64,000 nucleotides of DNA from contig CBFHYX010000012.1 in assembly GCA_965660145.1 (NCBI GenBank), positions 1-64,000 of the forward strand. The letters run 5' to 3'. Under the pieces are notes generated by a model. That model ran no database searches and was not told the origin of the DNA. It saw only the letters and a list, made by a program, of their open reading frames with translations. Below are positions 26,316 to 35,684 of this stretch, piece after piece. Every line of letters begins with the position of its first letter. Position 1 is the first letter of the stretch. The translations under genes were made by a program, and so were the position numbers. This DNA is from JABURQ01 sp029243145 (GTDB lineage: Bacteria; Planctomycetota; Planctomycetia; Planctomycetales; Planctomycetaceae).

Positions 26316-27173
26316 ATGAAAATTCGAATCTTCCGAACATCCGACAATTATCATCATCACTACCGACATTGGGAACCTTCGGGGGGCGCCCCTCGTGCTT
26401 ATGTCGTAGCCTTGCACGGCATTCAAAGTCACTCGGGTTGGTACGACTATTCTTCACAACGCTTATCCGACCACGGTTTTGATGTTCGCTTTCTCGACAG
26501 ACGTGGTTCCGGACTGAACGGCTGTGAACGTGGTCACACCCCTCATTACGAACGTTTACTTAATGATGTGAGACAATTTCTTGTCGCTTTACGGGCAGAG
26601 CGTGACATCGAGCGTCCTGGGGCTCCGATCTTGCTGACGGGAATCAGTTGGGGTGGTAAGGTTGCGGCTGCGGTTGCGATACAGTTTTCGGATTTGATTG
26701 ACGGTGTGGGTTTGCTGTACCCCGGAATATGTGCCAAAGTGAAGCCGACAGGTTTACAAAGACAATTATTGAAGTTCGCGAGATCGCAAGGTCAAGGAAA
26801 ACGCCGCGTCACCATCCCGCTGGATGACCCTGCTCTTTTCACAGGGGTACCGGAATGGCAGTCCTTCATCAGGAATGATCGTTATGCCTTACGTCAAGTG
26901 AGTCTCGATTTTTTGCAAGCGTCTCTCGATCTCGAAAAAATCATCCAAACAGATGCTCCAAAATTGTCAGTCCCATTGTTAATGTTACTCGCCGGTCAGG
27001 ACGAGATCATTGATAACGAACGAACTCTCGCTTTGATGATGAAGTTTGGGGCGACGAAAGAAAATTTGGTGATCTATCAAAATGCACGCCATACACTCGA
27101 ATTCGAACCCAATCGACATGAAATTTTCAACGACTTGATTGATTGGATGAACCATCTATGTCGAAGAACTTAG
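26316..27173 (+). CDS. Alpha/beta hydrolase, monoacylglycerol-lipase-like
   Basis: 285 residues without a signal peptide. Lysophospholipase/monoglyceride-lipase pattern: VALHGIQSHSGWY, FLDRRGSGLNG, nucleophile elbow LTGISWGGK, acid residue in LLAGQDEIID and catalytic His in NARHTLEFEP. The likely reaction is hydrolysis of a carboxylic ester such as a lysolipid; the substrate is not known. It is divergent from the glycosyltransferase gene (150 bases between starts), and about 70 bases upstream of the YdjY gene. Confidence 0.75.
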   Translation: MKIRIFRTSDNYHHHYRHWEPSGGAPRAYVVALHGIQSHSGWYDYSSQRLSDHGFDVRFLDRRGSGLNGCERGHTPHYERLLNDVRQFLVALRAERDIERPGAPILLTGISWGGKVAAAVAIQFSDLIDGVGLLYPGICAKVKPTGLQRQLLKFARSQGQGKRRVTIPLDDPALFTGVPEWQSFIRNDRYALRQVSLDFLQASLDLEKIIQTDAPKLSVPLLMLLAGQDEIIDNERTLALMMKFGATKENLVIYQNARHTLEFEPNRHEIFNDLIDWMNHLCRRT

Positions 27174-27240
27174 ATCGGTTAACATAACAAGATCGATTTC
27201 GTTCGCTCCGACTTTGTTTGATCAGTCATAGAGACTGAGG

Positions 27241-28197
27241 ATGGATAGTCTTATGTTCCAATACGCTGCGGTTATATTCATCGGCGTCTCACTGTTGTGG
27301 TGTGAATCTGGCAATGCTCAAACAGTAAGTTCTGATTCCCCAAAGCCACCAGAAAAATCGGAGACAGACTCTAAAGACTCAGACAGCAAGCCTGAACTGA
27401 TTCCCATCAACCCACAGAAAACGGCGTTAATCGACCGCGTTGACAAAAAAGTCATTCTGGAAACAACAGTGGTTTTCCGAAATGGCCTGTTGGAAATGCT
27501 GATTTGCCTGAAACAGACCAAGGAGCACGAATCGATTCTTGCCTTCGATGGAAAAGCTCGGGACATTCATGCCGCGTTGCTTGCGGTGGGAGCGCAGGCA
27601 GGAAAGCCCGTTAGTTGGGATCCTGAGTTCCGCCCTCCCACCGGACAGCGTATTGAAATTTCGTTGATGTGGCAGGATGAAAATCAGAAGTGGCATCGCA
27701 CTAATGCAGAAAAATGGTTGCGCAGTGCGACACGCAAGTATTTCATAACGCGTCTGAGACATTTGCCAGCCGGGGTCAATTTTCCTGACGAAAGCGATTT
27801 ACGCTTCGACGAGAAACATCAAGAATTACTCTGGTTTGGAGTCATGGACGCGGATGAAAAAAAACAGGCGCTCTCATTATCGTCTGAAAAAACATTTCAG
27901 GTCGCTGTTGAAAAACTGTTCCAAGCCTCTCAAATCAAGCCGATGACAGCGGATTGGGTCTTCTCGGGCAGCATGTTCTATGTTGATGAGAAAACCGGCG
28001 AGTCTCATTATTTGGCAGAAGATGGCAATCTCATTTGCGTTGCAAATTTCTCGTCGGCGACCATTGATGTGCGTGAAAAAAGCTCTGCAGACGCGTCGGG
28101 TTTGGCTTACGAGGCTTGGGAAGAACGTATTCCACCACTTGGGACGAAAGTGCGTGTGGAGCTAAAACCGGTCCCTCCCAAACGTCCGAAGAAGTGA
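27241..28197 (+). CDS. Exported YdjY-domain protein
   Basis: 318 residues. A signal peptide (core AAVIFIGVSLLWC, cleavage near GNAQ) is followed by a Ser/Asp/Pro-rich linker, then the YdjY domain (about 55-250): VVFRNGLLEMLIC, TKEHESIL, HAALLAVGAQAGKPV, WVFSGSMF. The family, named after E. coli YdjY (a predicted ferredoxin-like protein), is common in planctomycetes and of unknown function. In E. coli it is encoded among redox-related genes; no such partner is seen here. Two starts are possible: ATG 27241 directly after GAGG, or ATG 27253, which has better spacing to the same GAGG. Both keep the signal peptide. Confidence 0.75.
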   Translation: MDSLMFQYAAVIFIGVSLLWCESGNAQTVSSDSPKPPEKSETDSKDSDSKPELIPINPQKTALIDRVDKKVILETTVVFRNGLLEMLICLKQTKEHESILAFDGKARDIHAALLAVGAQAGKPVSWDPEFRPPTGQRIEISLMWQDENQKWHRTNAEKWLRSATRKYFITRLRHLPAGVNFPDESDLRFDEKHQELLWFGVMDADEKKQALSLSSEKTFQVAVEKLFQASQIKPMTADWVFSGSMFYVDEKTGESHYLAEDGNLICVANFSSATIDVREKSSADASGLAYEAWEERIPPLGTKVRVELKPVPPKRPKK

Positions 28198-28225
28198 CTT
28201 TTAAACTTCGGAAACAGTTCTTTTT
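28185..28225 (+). terminator. Weak terminator overlapping the YdjY gene end
   Basis: TCCGAAG (inside the last codons) and CTTCGGA can pair with a 14-base loop, followed after 8 bases by TTTTT. The loop is long and the T run is displaced, so the call is weak. Confidence 0.3.
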
Positions 28226-28384
28226 AGCGTTTTGTGAAGACTAGCTTTGGGCCAAACACTGTCATCGTTCTTTGCCAGCAGAAATCTCCCTTTTCGTAAT
28301 CTGCGGGAACTGCTAGATCTCTATCAGATATTGCGATGAACAGGATTTTACGTTCACTCTCACATGACATCATGTAGGGATGCT

Positions 28385-29437
28385 ATGAGTAAGTCTTTCA
28401 CACTGTATATAAGTTTTATTTTGACGGTCGTCATCTTGGGGGGATGCTCGGATGAGCAAGCAGATCAGTCCATTAAAGATGACGTTCAGTTGATACCGGC
28501 CATGCCGGGAACCACCGTAGATGTGCAGCCAGTCTCTGCTCAGATGTTATCCTCACAACGTATTGTGATGAAGAAAGACCAGCAATATTACTTCCATAAA
28601 GTCATTGAACAAAGCTTGACGGGTGACCCCGGTAGCTCTCTGAATGCCGTCTCTGAAAAGATTGAACTACTGCTCTCAATGACAGTGATTGATGAAACCC
28701 CAACTTCTTATGCACTGGAAGTTTCTTTTCACAACATTCGCTACCATCACACCATCGGTGATCAGCAGATTGTTTATGATTCTCGCAGTAGTGCCAACGT
28801 CCCTCCCGAAGCGTTGCCGTATCAGGGGTTGCTTGAAAATGGTTTCACCTTGATCCTTAACCGAGATAACACTATTCGAGAAATTCAGGGCTACCCGCAG
28901 TTTGTTGAAAAATGTATCTCACAATATCCCGTCAGTTTGCAACAGGGTTTAAGGCAACGTTTGGGTGGAAGCGTGACGAACTCTCAGCAAACAGTCTCGA
29001 TGGCTATGTCATTTCTTGATGAAAGTATTGCCCTGTTACCATTTGGGCCACTCGCATCGGACGGTGACTCCTTTCCTCTGGAGGTCACTTGGCCGGCATC
29101 TTTTGTTCGCTCTCAACCTGTCCCGGTTGAGGAATCGATTCAATCTCGAATTCAACATATTTCGGGAGATGGACAGACAGCACACGTCACAATTCGAGGA
29201 GAATTGCGTCCTCTCAATCCGCAAGGATCGGTGACAACTTCGGCAGTGCGAACCAGGATTCTGGGAGGCGAAATTACCGGCAGTTGCTCAATATCTTTAG
29301 AAACCGGTTTACCCAAAAGCTGTCGCATTCAGCGAGAATTCGCTTTAGAAATCGCTTCGCTCAGGCAGCAAACGATTACCGCACGCAAAATCGTTGTAAC
29401 ATCACTCGAAGCGTGGACACCACAAGAAGCTCGATGA
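28385..29437 (+). CDS. Lipoprotein of unknown function
   Basis: 350 residues from ATG 28385, chosen because AGGG lies 5-6 bases upstream and the resulting head is a lipoprotein signal: short basic start, hydrophobic core, then the lipobox ILGGC with the lipidated Cys near residue 21. An ATG at 28364 would add seven residues. The mature part is beta-rich without a recognised domain; it may belong to one of the planctomycete DUFs for lipoproteins with duplicated sheets. It should sit on a membrane facing the periplasm. It converges on the coiled-coil gene with 8 bases between stops. Confidence 0.65.
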   Translation: MSKSFTLYISFILTVVILGGCSDEQADQSIKDDVQLIPAMPGTTVDVQPVSAQMLSSQRIVMKKDQQYYFHKVIEQSLTGDPGSSLNAVSEKIELLLSMTVIDETPTSYALEVSFHNIRYHHTIGDQQIVYDSRSSANVPPEALPYQGLLENGFTLILNRDNTIREIQGYPQFVEKCISQYPVSLQQGLRQRLGGSVTNSQQTVSMAMSFLDESIALLPFGPLASDGDSFPLEVTWPASFVRSQPVPVEESIQSRIQHISGDGQTAHVTIRGELRPLNPQGSVTTSAVRTRILGGEITGSCSISLETGLPKSCRIQREFALEIASLRQQTITARKIVVTSLEAWTPQEAR

Positions 29438-29445
29438 TGGTGAGC

Positions 29446-30348
29446 CTATTTTGATCCCAGAAAACGAACCCAGCGGTTGCCTCCCTCATCCTCATTGTCT
29501 GAGAGAGGAGCTGACGTGTCTTTTCGAGCGGAAGGGTTGTTGAGTTCTTGTTCCAACTGCTTAAGACGGAATTCTTCACGAGCAAGTTTCGCTCGTTCCA
29601 TCGACATCTCAATTTCAGATTGTCGTAGTTTTTCTTCCAGATCAAGCTGACGTTTCCGTGAGTCCTCTAAGTCAGCCATTCCGGCTTCTTCTTTCAGATG
29701 CTCAATGGCTTCAAGCAAATGGTCGATGTAGTCATCACGTAACTCGATAGTGTTGAGTAAAACTTTAGAATCCGCTTTTTTAATGTTGGCAACGGCTTCT
29801 GGACGATCTTTGATGGAGAAGCTGAAATCGTTGGGTTCATTCACCTCTTGGTTGGCGGGTGTGCTCGGCAGTGGGATCGCTGCGACTCCGGGAATCATTT
29901 CCGAATTTGGAATTATGATGTCGCTACTGTCATCCGGTGATGGTCCGCCTTGATCGCCCAATAGACGGGCTTTCATCTCGTCCCAACTTCCACCGTTATT
30001 CGATTGTGTGGCAGGACCGAAGTCTTTACCTTTGCCAACAGAACTGGGAGTCCCGGTTGTGGACAAATTGTCTTTAAGCTGTAATTGTGCGCCCAGCATT
30101 TCACGCAACTCGGCAAGTTGAGCTTCGAATCGGCCCATTGCGGAGGTTGACTGGAGATCTTCCCAATGATGTATGGCCGATTTCAAATCGTTGATGAGCT
30201 CACGCTGCTCGTCGATGACCTCGGCAGGAATTCCAGAAAGCAGTTTACCTCCACGATCGACACCACTTCGATGCAATCGGTCAAGTTGTTCAGCGGCTTG
30301 TTCGAGTCGGGATGTCAAAGCAGTGACAACTTTTTCCCGTTCCGTCAA
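29446..30348 (-). CDS. Coiled-coil protein of unknown function, true N-terminus uncertain
   Basis: 300 residues from TTG 30348, the only ATG/GTG/TTG in the open frame. Sequence above it is also coding-like: the frame is open to 30579 and reads an acidic Gln/Pro/Thr-rich segment (with DEQNTDSETEQP, PENPEYLPDN) that flows straight into the coiled coil ERDQAIGSLRQRND. The real protein is therefore probably about 370 residues, started at a rare codon or from a start lost by mutation. Visible parts: coiled coil 1-100, a Ser/Pro-rich middle with IPNSEMIPG, then another long coiled coil (about 215-280, with DLEEKLRQSEIEMSMERAKLA). No signal peptide or membrane span. Confidence 0.55.
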   Translation of the reverse strand: MTEREKVVTALTSRLEQAAEQLDRLHRSGVDRGGKLLSGIPAEVIDEQRELINDLKSAIHHWEDLQSTSAMGRFEAQLAELREMLGAQLQLKDNLSTTGTPSSVGKGKDFGPATQSNNGGSWDEMKARLLGDQGGPSPDDSSDIIIPNSEMIPGVAAIPLPSTPANQEVNEPNDFSFSIKDRPEAVANIKKADSKVLLNTIELRDDYIDHLLEAIEHLKEEAGMADLEDSRKRQLDLEEKLRQSEIEMSMERAKLAREEFRLKQLEQELNNPSARKDTSAPLSDNEDEGGNRWVRFLGSK

Positions 30349-30706
30349 TTTCTTCTGTAACTCGTCATTCCGTTGACGAAGACTCCCGATGGCCTGATCT
30401 CGCTCATAAATTAGGGGTTTTAATTCATCTACGTTATCAGGGAGGTATTCGGGATTTTCGGGAATCGTAATTTCATCGAGATTATTGGGCGACGTAGAAC
30501 CAGGCTGAGTCGGCTGCTCAGTCTCGGAGTCGGTGTTCTGTTCGTCGTGACTGTCGATGAAGTTCTGGAACCGCTTATTTCAGGTGATAGGTTGATTACT
30601 AATACAATGACCGTCTCTTATAGCCTAGCTCGAAAACAGCGCCAGATCTCTTCTAGCTTCCAAAAGTTTGGAGATGGTTGCAAGAACGGAAACAGTGCGC
30701 GAAGCG

Positions 30707-31672
30707 TTAGTCATAGATTTCTGGATTGACCACATTTGCCGGTTTTTCACCTTGCAGGGTTTGAAGGATTTGATGACAAACTCGTGTTCGGAGGTCAATC
30801 AGGGACTCTTCAGAGGTAAATGCGGCGTGTGGGGTCACAATCACTCTGTGATCTCGATACAGCGGTAGGCTTAAATCGGGAGGTTCGGGGTCAAATACGT
30901 CCAAACCGGCTCCGGCAAGCTGGTCGGATTGAATCGCCTCCCATAATGCCGAATGATCGACGAGACCTCCTCGCGAGGTGTTCAGCAGCATACTGCCTGG
31001 CTTCATCAGCGAGAGAGTCTCGGCATTGATGATCTGATGACTTTCACAGGTGTGTGGAGCGTGGAGAGAGAGGTAATCGCTCTGGGACAATAGTTCTTCA
31101 AAGCTCACCATTGCGCAGCGTGTGTCATAGTCTTTGTTCGAGGGCGAATGTGCAATCACCTGCAAACCAAAACTGAGTGCTCGCTCCCTGACTGCTCTGG
31201 CAATCCTTCCAAAACCGAGTAACCCTAACGTGCGTCCTTGCAGGCGGAACATCGGACCGGCACCGGATAAGTCATAGATTCCCTGCTTGGCCTCTCGATC
31301 AAACTGGGCTATTTTTCGTGACAACGACAGTAGAAGACTCATCGTGTGACCAGCCACTTCCGGGATGCAATAGTCGGGAACATTGGTGACGGGGATCCCT
31401 AGCCGCCTGGCTGTGGGGAGATCAATGTTATCCAAGCCGATACCCAGGCGAGCGATCAGACGACACCGAGGGGACGCTTCAATCACAGCTTGTGTCACCT
31501 TGGCCCAACAAGTGGCAATCGCATCGACATCAGAAGCGAGTGCGATCAGCGTCGATTCATCGCCGTTGGGAGCTTCAATCAGTTCGACATCACCGGAAGA
31601 CAAAATCTCTCGTTCGAGATCAAGATTCGGCCAAGCTCGATCTGTCAATAAAACTCGATAGCCGGATGACAT
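30707..31672 (-). CDS. D-2-hydroxyacid dehydrogenase, CtBP/PGDH-like
   Basis: 321 residues. NAD-dependent reduction of a 2-oxoacid or the reverse. Seen: RLGIGLDNID near 85, the Rossmann glycine motif LGLLGFGRIARAV around 150, catalytic Arg in LLNTSRGGLVD, Glu in FDPEPPD, and His in VTPHAAFTSEES. Arg, Glu and His make up the usual active site. The short form without the regulatory ACT domain and the PEVAGHTMSLLLSL segment fit the C-terminal-binding-protein-like branch. The substrate is unknown: 3-phosphoglycerate, glyoxylate or a sugar acid are all possible. It lies 41 bases downstream of the ferredoxin stop on the same strand. Confidence 0.85.
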   Translation of the reverse strand: MSSGYRVLLTDRAWPNLDLEREILSSGDVELIEAPNGDESTLIALASDVDAIATCWAKVTQAVIEASPRCRLIARLGIGLDNIDLPTARRLGIPVTNVPDYCIPEVAGHTMSLLLSLSRKIAQFDREAKQGIYDLSGAGPMFRLQGRTLGLLGFGRIARAVRERALSFGLQVIAHSPSNKDYDTRCAMVSFEELLSQSDYLSLHAPHTCESHQIINAETLSLMKPGSMLLNTSRGGLVDHSALWEAIQSDQLAGAGLDVFDPEPPDLSLPLYRDHRVIVTPHAAFTSEESLIDLRTRVCHQILQTLQGEKPANVVNPEIYD

Positions 31673-31713
31673 GTTGCATCAGTCCGTATCTGAGAGATCA
31701 ACGAGTGAATCAA

Positions 31714-32106
31714 TTAGCCGGCCGCATGTTCGGCGGCCAGTTGGGACATGCGAATCGCAGGTTCGACCACACGTTCCCAATTATCGTGAAGATAGCCTGG
31801 CGGTCCGCCTTTGGCGGCGACAATTTCTGCCGCGTCGATCGTGGGAACCATTTCAATGGCATCCCACGGGCAGACGAGGAGCTCGTAAGGATTTGATTTT
31901 TTCCCAGGGATATGAACACAGACTTCACAGCCTACACACCGTTCGACATCAATCTCGCACCAAGATTGCAGGGTTGGGATTCCCGATCCAGGCACTTTTT
32001 CAATGCAGTCCACAGGACAGACTTCCAGACAGGCCTCGCAGCCGGTGCAGTTATCTGCATTGATAATGGCCACTTCCTTGGGCAGTTTTTTGCGTTTTTT
32101 CGCCAT
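31714..32106 (-). CDS. Ferredoxin with two 4Fe-4S sites
   Basis: 130 residues from ATG 32106; the frame is open further up but the basic MAKKRKKLP head is the natural start. The first cluster motif is CTGCEACLEVCPVDC; the second is CVGCEVC followed by a long gap to LLVCPWDAIE. That spacing, with an insertion (HIPGKKSNPYE) in the second motif, departs from the classic CxxCxxCxxxCP. A C-terminal tail of about 40 residues (GPPGYLHDNWERVVEPAIRMS) is family-like in planctomycetes. It carries electrons in the cytoplasm; no partner enzyme is adjacent. Confidence 0.8.
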   Translation of the reverse strand: MAKKRKKLPKEVAIINADNCTGCEACLEVCPVDCIEKVPGSGIPTLQSWCEIDVERCVGCEVCVHIPGKKSNPYELLVCPWDAIEMVPTIDAAEIVAAKGGPPGYLHDNWERVVEPAIRMSQLAAEHAAG

Positions 32107-32302
32107 AATTCCAGAATCGAAATCAATGATGGTTAAAAAAGAGCGTCTATCACATGATGTCAGAAATGAATTCCAACCTATGCTAAGTGTACTCGCTACC
32201 CCTCGGTTCTTCCAAGTCCGGTTCGAGAGAATAATGCCGCAAATCATGACTCACACGGCTTTAATATCGGGTGATATATTCTGAAAATCTAGGCTTTCTG
32301 CC

Positions 32303-34303
32303 TTATTTTGGGTGTGCAAGTGTGACTTTCAAATTTACCTCTTTTTCCTCCCGCAAAACAACCACATCCACTTCGTCTCCCGCAGAAAATCTTCTGAGTG
32401 CTAAATCGAAGTCATCCAGTCCGTTCACGGCAGTCTCTCCGACCTTGATAATTCGATCACCTGCCTTGAGTCCACCTTTGTCTGCAGGGCTCTCCGGTGA
32501 GACTCCCGTGATGCCATAACCTTTCCCTTCAGAAGCGAAATCGGGAATGGATCCGAAATAAGGACGACTTCCGCTGCGACCAATGTTGGCCCGTTGTTTG
32601 ATTTCGACGTAATCTGGTCGCTCTTTCGTCATTAAGGTCTGTTTGATGATGGGTTCCATCGTGCTGACGACAAGTCCGATCCCTTCCAGATTGATTTTTT
32701 CAACATCGTCGGTTGGCTTGTGATAATCGGCGTGAGTCCCTGTAAAGAAATGGAGGACGGGAATTTGTTTACCATAGAACGAAGAATGATCGCTGGGGCC
32801 AAATCCTTCAGGTTGCATGGAGAGCTTAAACCCGGAAGCTTCCGTTTCTTTAATAACTAAAGACTTCCATCGAGAGGAAGTTCCGGTACCGAAAACCGTC
32901 AAGTTTTTGTCCTCGTTTAATCGTCCGACCATATCCATGTTGAACATGGCGACCGTTTTTTCTAAAGAGAAAACTGGTTCTTTGACGTAATGAGCACTCC
33001 CAATCAGTCCCAGTTCTTCGGCGGTAAACGCGATGAAAACCATCCGTCGAGGTGGAGGATTGTCGCTTTTGGCAAAACGTCGAGCGAGTTCGATCAGTGC
33101 CACCGTTCCCGAAGCATTATCGTCAGCACCATTGTGGACTTCTTTGGTGTCAGGAGAGAGTGAATTACTACCTCCGTAACCGACATGATCATAATGCGCG
33201 CCGATCACAATTGTTTCGTCCGCAAGCGGCCCTTCACCTTCCAACACACCAATCACATTATGAACTTCTGATTGGACTAGGTTAATGTCGGTTTCAAGTG
33301 TCACGGTCCAGCCTTTGAGTTCAGCACTTCGAGATTGTAAATCACCGTCAATTCCAGCTTCAATCTCTCGTAAATTAGTGTCCAGCGATTTCTGGAGCAT
33401 TTGATTGCAGACGTCTGCCGAGATATGGGCAATCGAAACATCGTCGTTCTTTCCCATACCGGCATAACCAAATTCCATGAGACTGTCAGTTTTCAAATCA
33501 GCATGAATGTCTTTGAGTTCATGAATACGTTCCGTCGCGCGGACCAAATTATGTTGGAATGATTCCGCAAACTCTTTTTCAATCCATTGTTCGACAGTCG
33601 CGACGAGTTTGTCTTTTGCTTCTCCAATCTGTCGGTCGGCATTTTGTTTTTTGGAATCACCCGTGTGAGGTTCGTTCACAAAGAGCACGCCCACGGCCCC
33701 ATGTCCAAACGCTCGACTCACTTTTGTGTTGAGGCTGGCATCGATGGGTATGCTGCCGTGATGGCTTTTGAAAGGAGCATCGTCGCGATCCTGTCGAGGC
33801 ATACGCCGCATGATGATGACCACTTTGCCTTTGACATCGACGTTCGCGTACTCATCGATGTGGATATCGGGATTATCAATTCCGTAACCGACAAACACCA
33901 ATGGTGCTTCTACCAAACCACTTCCCCCAAAAGAGCAGACCGTGAACTGCTCCTTTTGAGTCAGCATGATTTGTTTTCCATCAGGACCGTGAAGCACAAC
34001 GCGATTCGATTCGCCCAGTTCCGCACCATTAGGCATGTTGAATGTCTGAAACGCATCTCCGTCAACCTGAGTGACATCCAGACCGGCAGCCGCGAATTGT
34101 TCTTTCACATACTGAGCGGCCTTATCGAGCCCTTCGGTTCCGACTCCTCGCCCTTCCAAGTCGTCAGACGCGAGGTAGGAAATATCCTTATTCAATCGTT
34201 TTCCCGCATCGGACAGCTCTTTTGCTGCACTCGCCTGTAAGCAGAGCGTGCAAGACACAACGAGACACAAAGTGATTGTGAAGATTTGATTACGTCGCAG
34301 CAT
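32303..34303 (-). CDS. Secreted M28 family zinc peptidase with PA and PDZ domains
   Basis: 666 residues from ATG 34303, which has GAAGGA at good spacing; an ATG three codons earlier overlaps that site. A signal peptide (to about ASAA) is followed by a PA-type insertion and the M28 aminopeptidase core. Zinc ligands are visible: His/Asp in GAHYDHVG, Asp in GADDNASG, Glu pair in FTAEELGLIG, Asp in FNMDMVGRL and His in TGTHADYHKPTDD. A C-terminal PDZ domain (about 575-660, YGITGVSPESPADKGGLKAGD) may hold a substrate or regulate access. It probably removes N-terminal residues from peptides in the periplasm. Divergent from the alcohol dehydrogenase operon with a 200-base gap. Confidence 0.87.
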   Translation of the reverse strand: MLRRNQIFTITLCLVVSCTLCLQASAAKELSDAGKRLNKDISYLASDDLEGRGVGTEGLDKAAQYVKEQFAAAGLDVTQVDGDAFQTFNMPNGAELGESNRVVLHGPDGKQIMLTQKEQFTVCSFGGSGLVEAPLVFVGYGIDNPDIHIDEYANVDVKGKVVIIMRRMPRQDRDDAPFKSHHGSIPIDASLNTKVSRAFGHGAVGVLFVNEPHTGDSKKQNADRQIGEAKDKLVATVEQWIEKEFAESFQHNLVRATERIHELKDIHADLKTDSLMEFGYAGMGKNDDVSIAHISADVCNQMLQKSLDTNLREIEAGIDGDLQSRSAELKGWTVTLETDINLVQSEVHNVIGVLEGEGPLADETIVIGAHYDHVGYGGSNSLSPDTKEVHNGADDNASGTVALIELARRFAKSDNPPPRRMVFIAFTAEELGLIGSAHYVKEPVFSLEKTVAMFNMDMVGRLNEDKNLTVFGTGTSSRWKSLVIKETEASGFKLSMQPEGFGPSDHSSFYGKQIPVLHFFTGTHADYHKPTDDVEKINLEGIGLVVSTMEPIIKQTLMTKERPDYVEIKQRANIGRSGSRPYFGSIPDFASEGKGYGITGVSPESPADKGGLKAGDRIIKVGETAVNGLDDFDLALRRFSAGDEVDVVVLREEKEVNLKVTLAHPK

Positions 34304-34502
34304 CGAGGACATCCTTCGTCGTTGATGAAAAATTGTGTTCGGAGCGGCTTGAGCCGTGAATTTGTAACTTCATTGTGTTCTCATTAATCATAGGACTCCA
34401 GTGAAAACAGGAAAGTCCCCGAACTTTGAAGATTCTTTAGAATCACCCCAGAACTATGAGAGTTCAATTGCATCCATTTCATTAAATATTTCGAAGGATA
34501 GC

Positions 34503-35684
34503 ATGGCTGAACTGAATTACTCTCTCATCTCTCCCGCCAAAATTCGTTTTGGTTGGGGCGTTCGCTCCGAAGTGGGTGAACTGGCCCGAACATTGGGACG
34601 ACGAGCCCGAATTGTTCTCGGCTCACGCACATTGGCGAAATCCGACGAGTATCGACAGATTCTTGAGCAATTAAGAGCAGCAGGAATTGAACCGCATCAT
34701 CTGGTCACGATTTCCCACGAACCCGAAGTCTGCGATGTTGATCAGGCTGTGAAAGTGTTACTTGAGCATTCTCCTCTTGAAAGTGACTTTCTGATCGGAT
34801 TGGGAGGAGGAGCCGCCATTGATCTGGCGAAAGCAGTGGCCGCCATGACGACGAATCGTGAAGGATCCTCGGTCGTCGATTATCTGGAAGGTGTCGGTCG
34901 TGGAATCAATATCACTGAGCCCCCTTTACCCATGATGGCCATCCCCACGACTGCCGGGACAGGATCGGAAGCGACTAAAAATGCGGTCATCTCTTCTTAC
35001 GATCCGAAGTTCAAAAAAAGCCTTCGTTCGGATTTGATGGTTCCCAAAGTGGTTCTGGTGGACCCAGAGTTGACAGTCAGCGTACCCTCGAAAACGACGG
35101 CATACTCTGGCATGGATGCGATAACGCAATGCATTGAAAGTTACATTTCAATGCGATCTCAATCGATCCCACGTGCATTGGCGTTACAAGGGACACGCCT
35201 TGCGATTCCATCGATTGTGGAAGCTGTGAACGATCCGTATTCGCGTCAGGCGCGTTCACGAATGTCGCATGCAGCATTGTTGTCCGGGATTGCACTTGCG
35301 AATTCGGGGTTAGGAATGGCTCATGGGGTTGCCGCCGCATTGGGAGTTCATTGCAAAATTCCGCATGGGTTGGCGTGTGCGGTCATGTTGCCGGTTGCGT
35401 TACGAGTGAATCAGACGGTTGCTCAGCGTCGTCTGGCAGAACTCGCACGCGAATGTGGACATGGCACGGACGACAGCACCGATACACAACTCGCCGATGA
35501 ATTTATCGAACGCATCGAGGGACTTTGCCAATCGGTGAATATCCCATCGAAGCTGTCGGATCTGGGGGTCACCAAGTCACAACTTCCCGAGATTGTTAAA
35601 AGTTCTCGCGGTAACAGTATGTCTGGTAATCCTCGTGAACTGACCGATACTGAATTGCAGGGAATTATGGAGGGGATGTTGTGA
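34503..35684 (+). CDS. Iron-containing alcohol dehydrogenase
   Basis: 393 residues from ATG 34503, with GAAGGA 5-6 bases upstream; the frame runs on to 34401 but that part lacks a ribosome site. Group III alcohol dehydrogenase fold: NAD-binding IGLGGGAAIDLAKAVA, TTAGTGSEAT, and metal ligands in GMDAITQCIE, GMAHGVAAALG and CKIPHGLACAVMLP. It interconverts an alcohol and an aldehyde with NAD(P)H and Fe2+; which alcohol is unknown. It is the first gene of a four-gene unit: it overlaps the PfkB gene by four bases, and a FetA/FetB-type exporter follows. This couples an iron enzyme to a metal exporter on one transcript. Confidence 0.85.
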   Translation: MAELNYSLISPAKIRFGWGVRSEVGELARTLGRRARIVLGSRTLAKSDEYRQILEQLRAAGIEPHHLVTISHEPEVCDVDQAVKVLLEHSPLESDFLIGLGGGAAIDLAKAVAAMTTNREGSSVVDYLEGVGRGINITEPPLPMMAIPTTAGTGSEATKNAVISSYDPKFKKSLRSDLMVPKVVLVDPELTVSVPSKTTAYSGMDAITQCIESYISMRSQSIPRALALQGTRLAIPSIVEAVNDPYSRQARSRMSHAALLSGIALANSGLGMAHGVAAALGVHCKIPHGLACAVMLPVALRVNQTVAQRRLAELARECGHGTDDSTDTQLADEFIERIEGLCQSVNIPSKLSDLGVTKSQLPEIVKSSRGNSMSGNPRELTDTELQGIMEGML

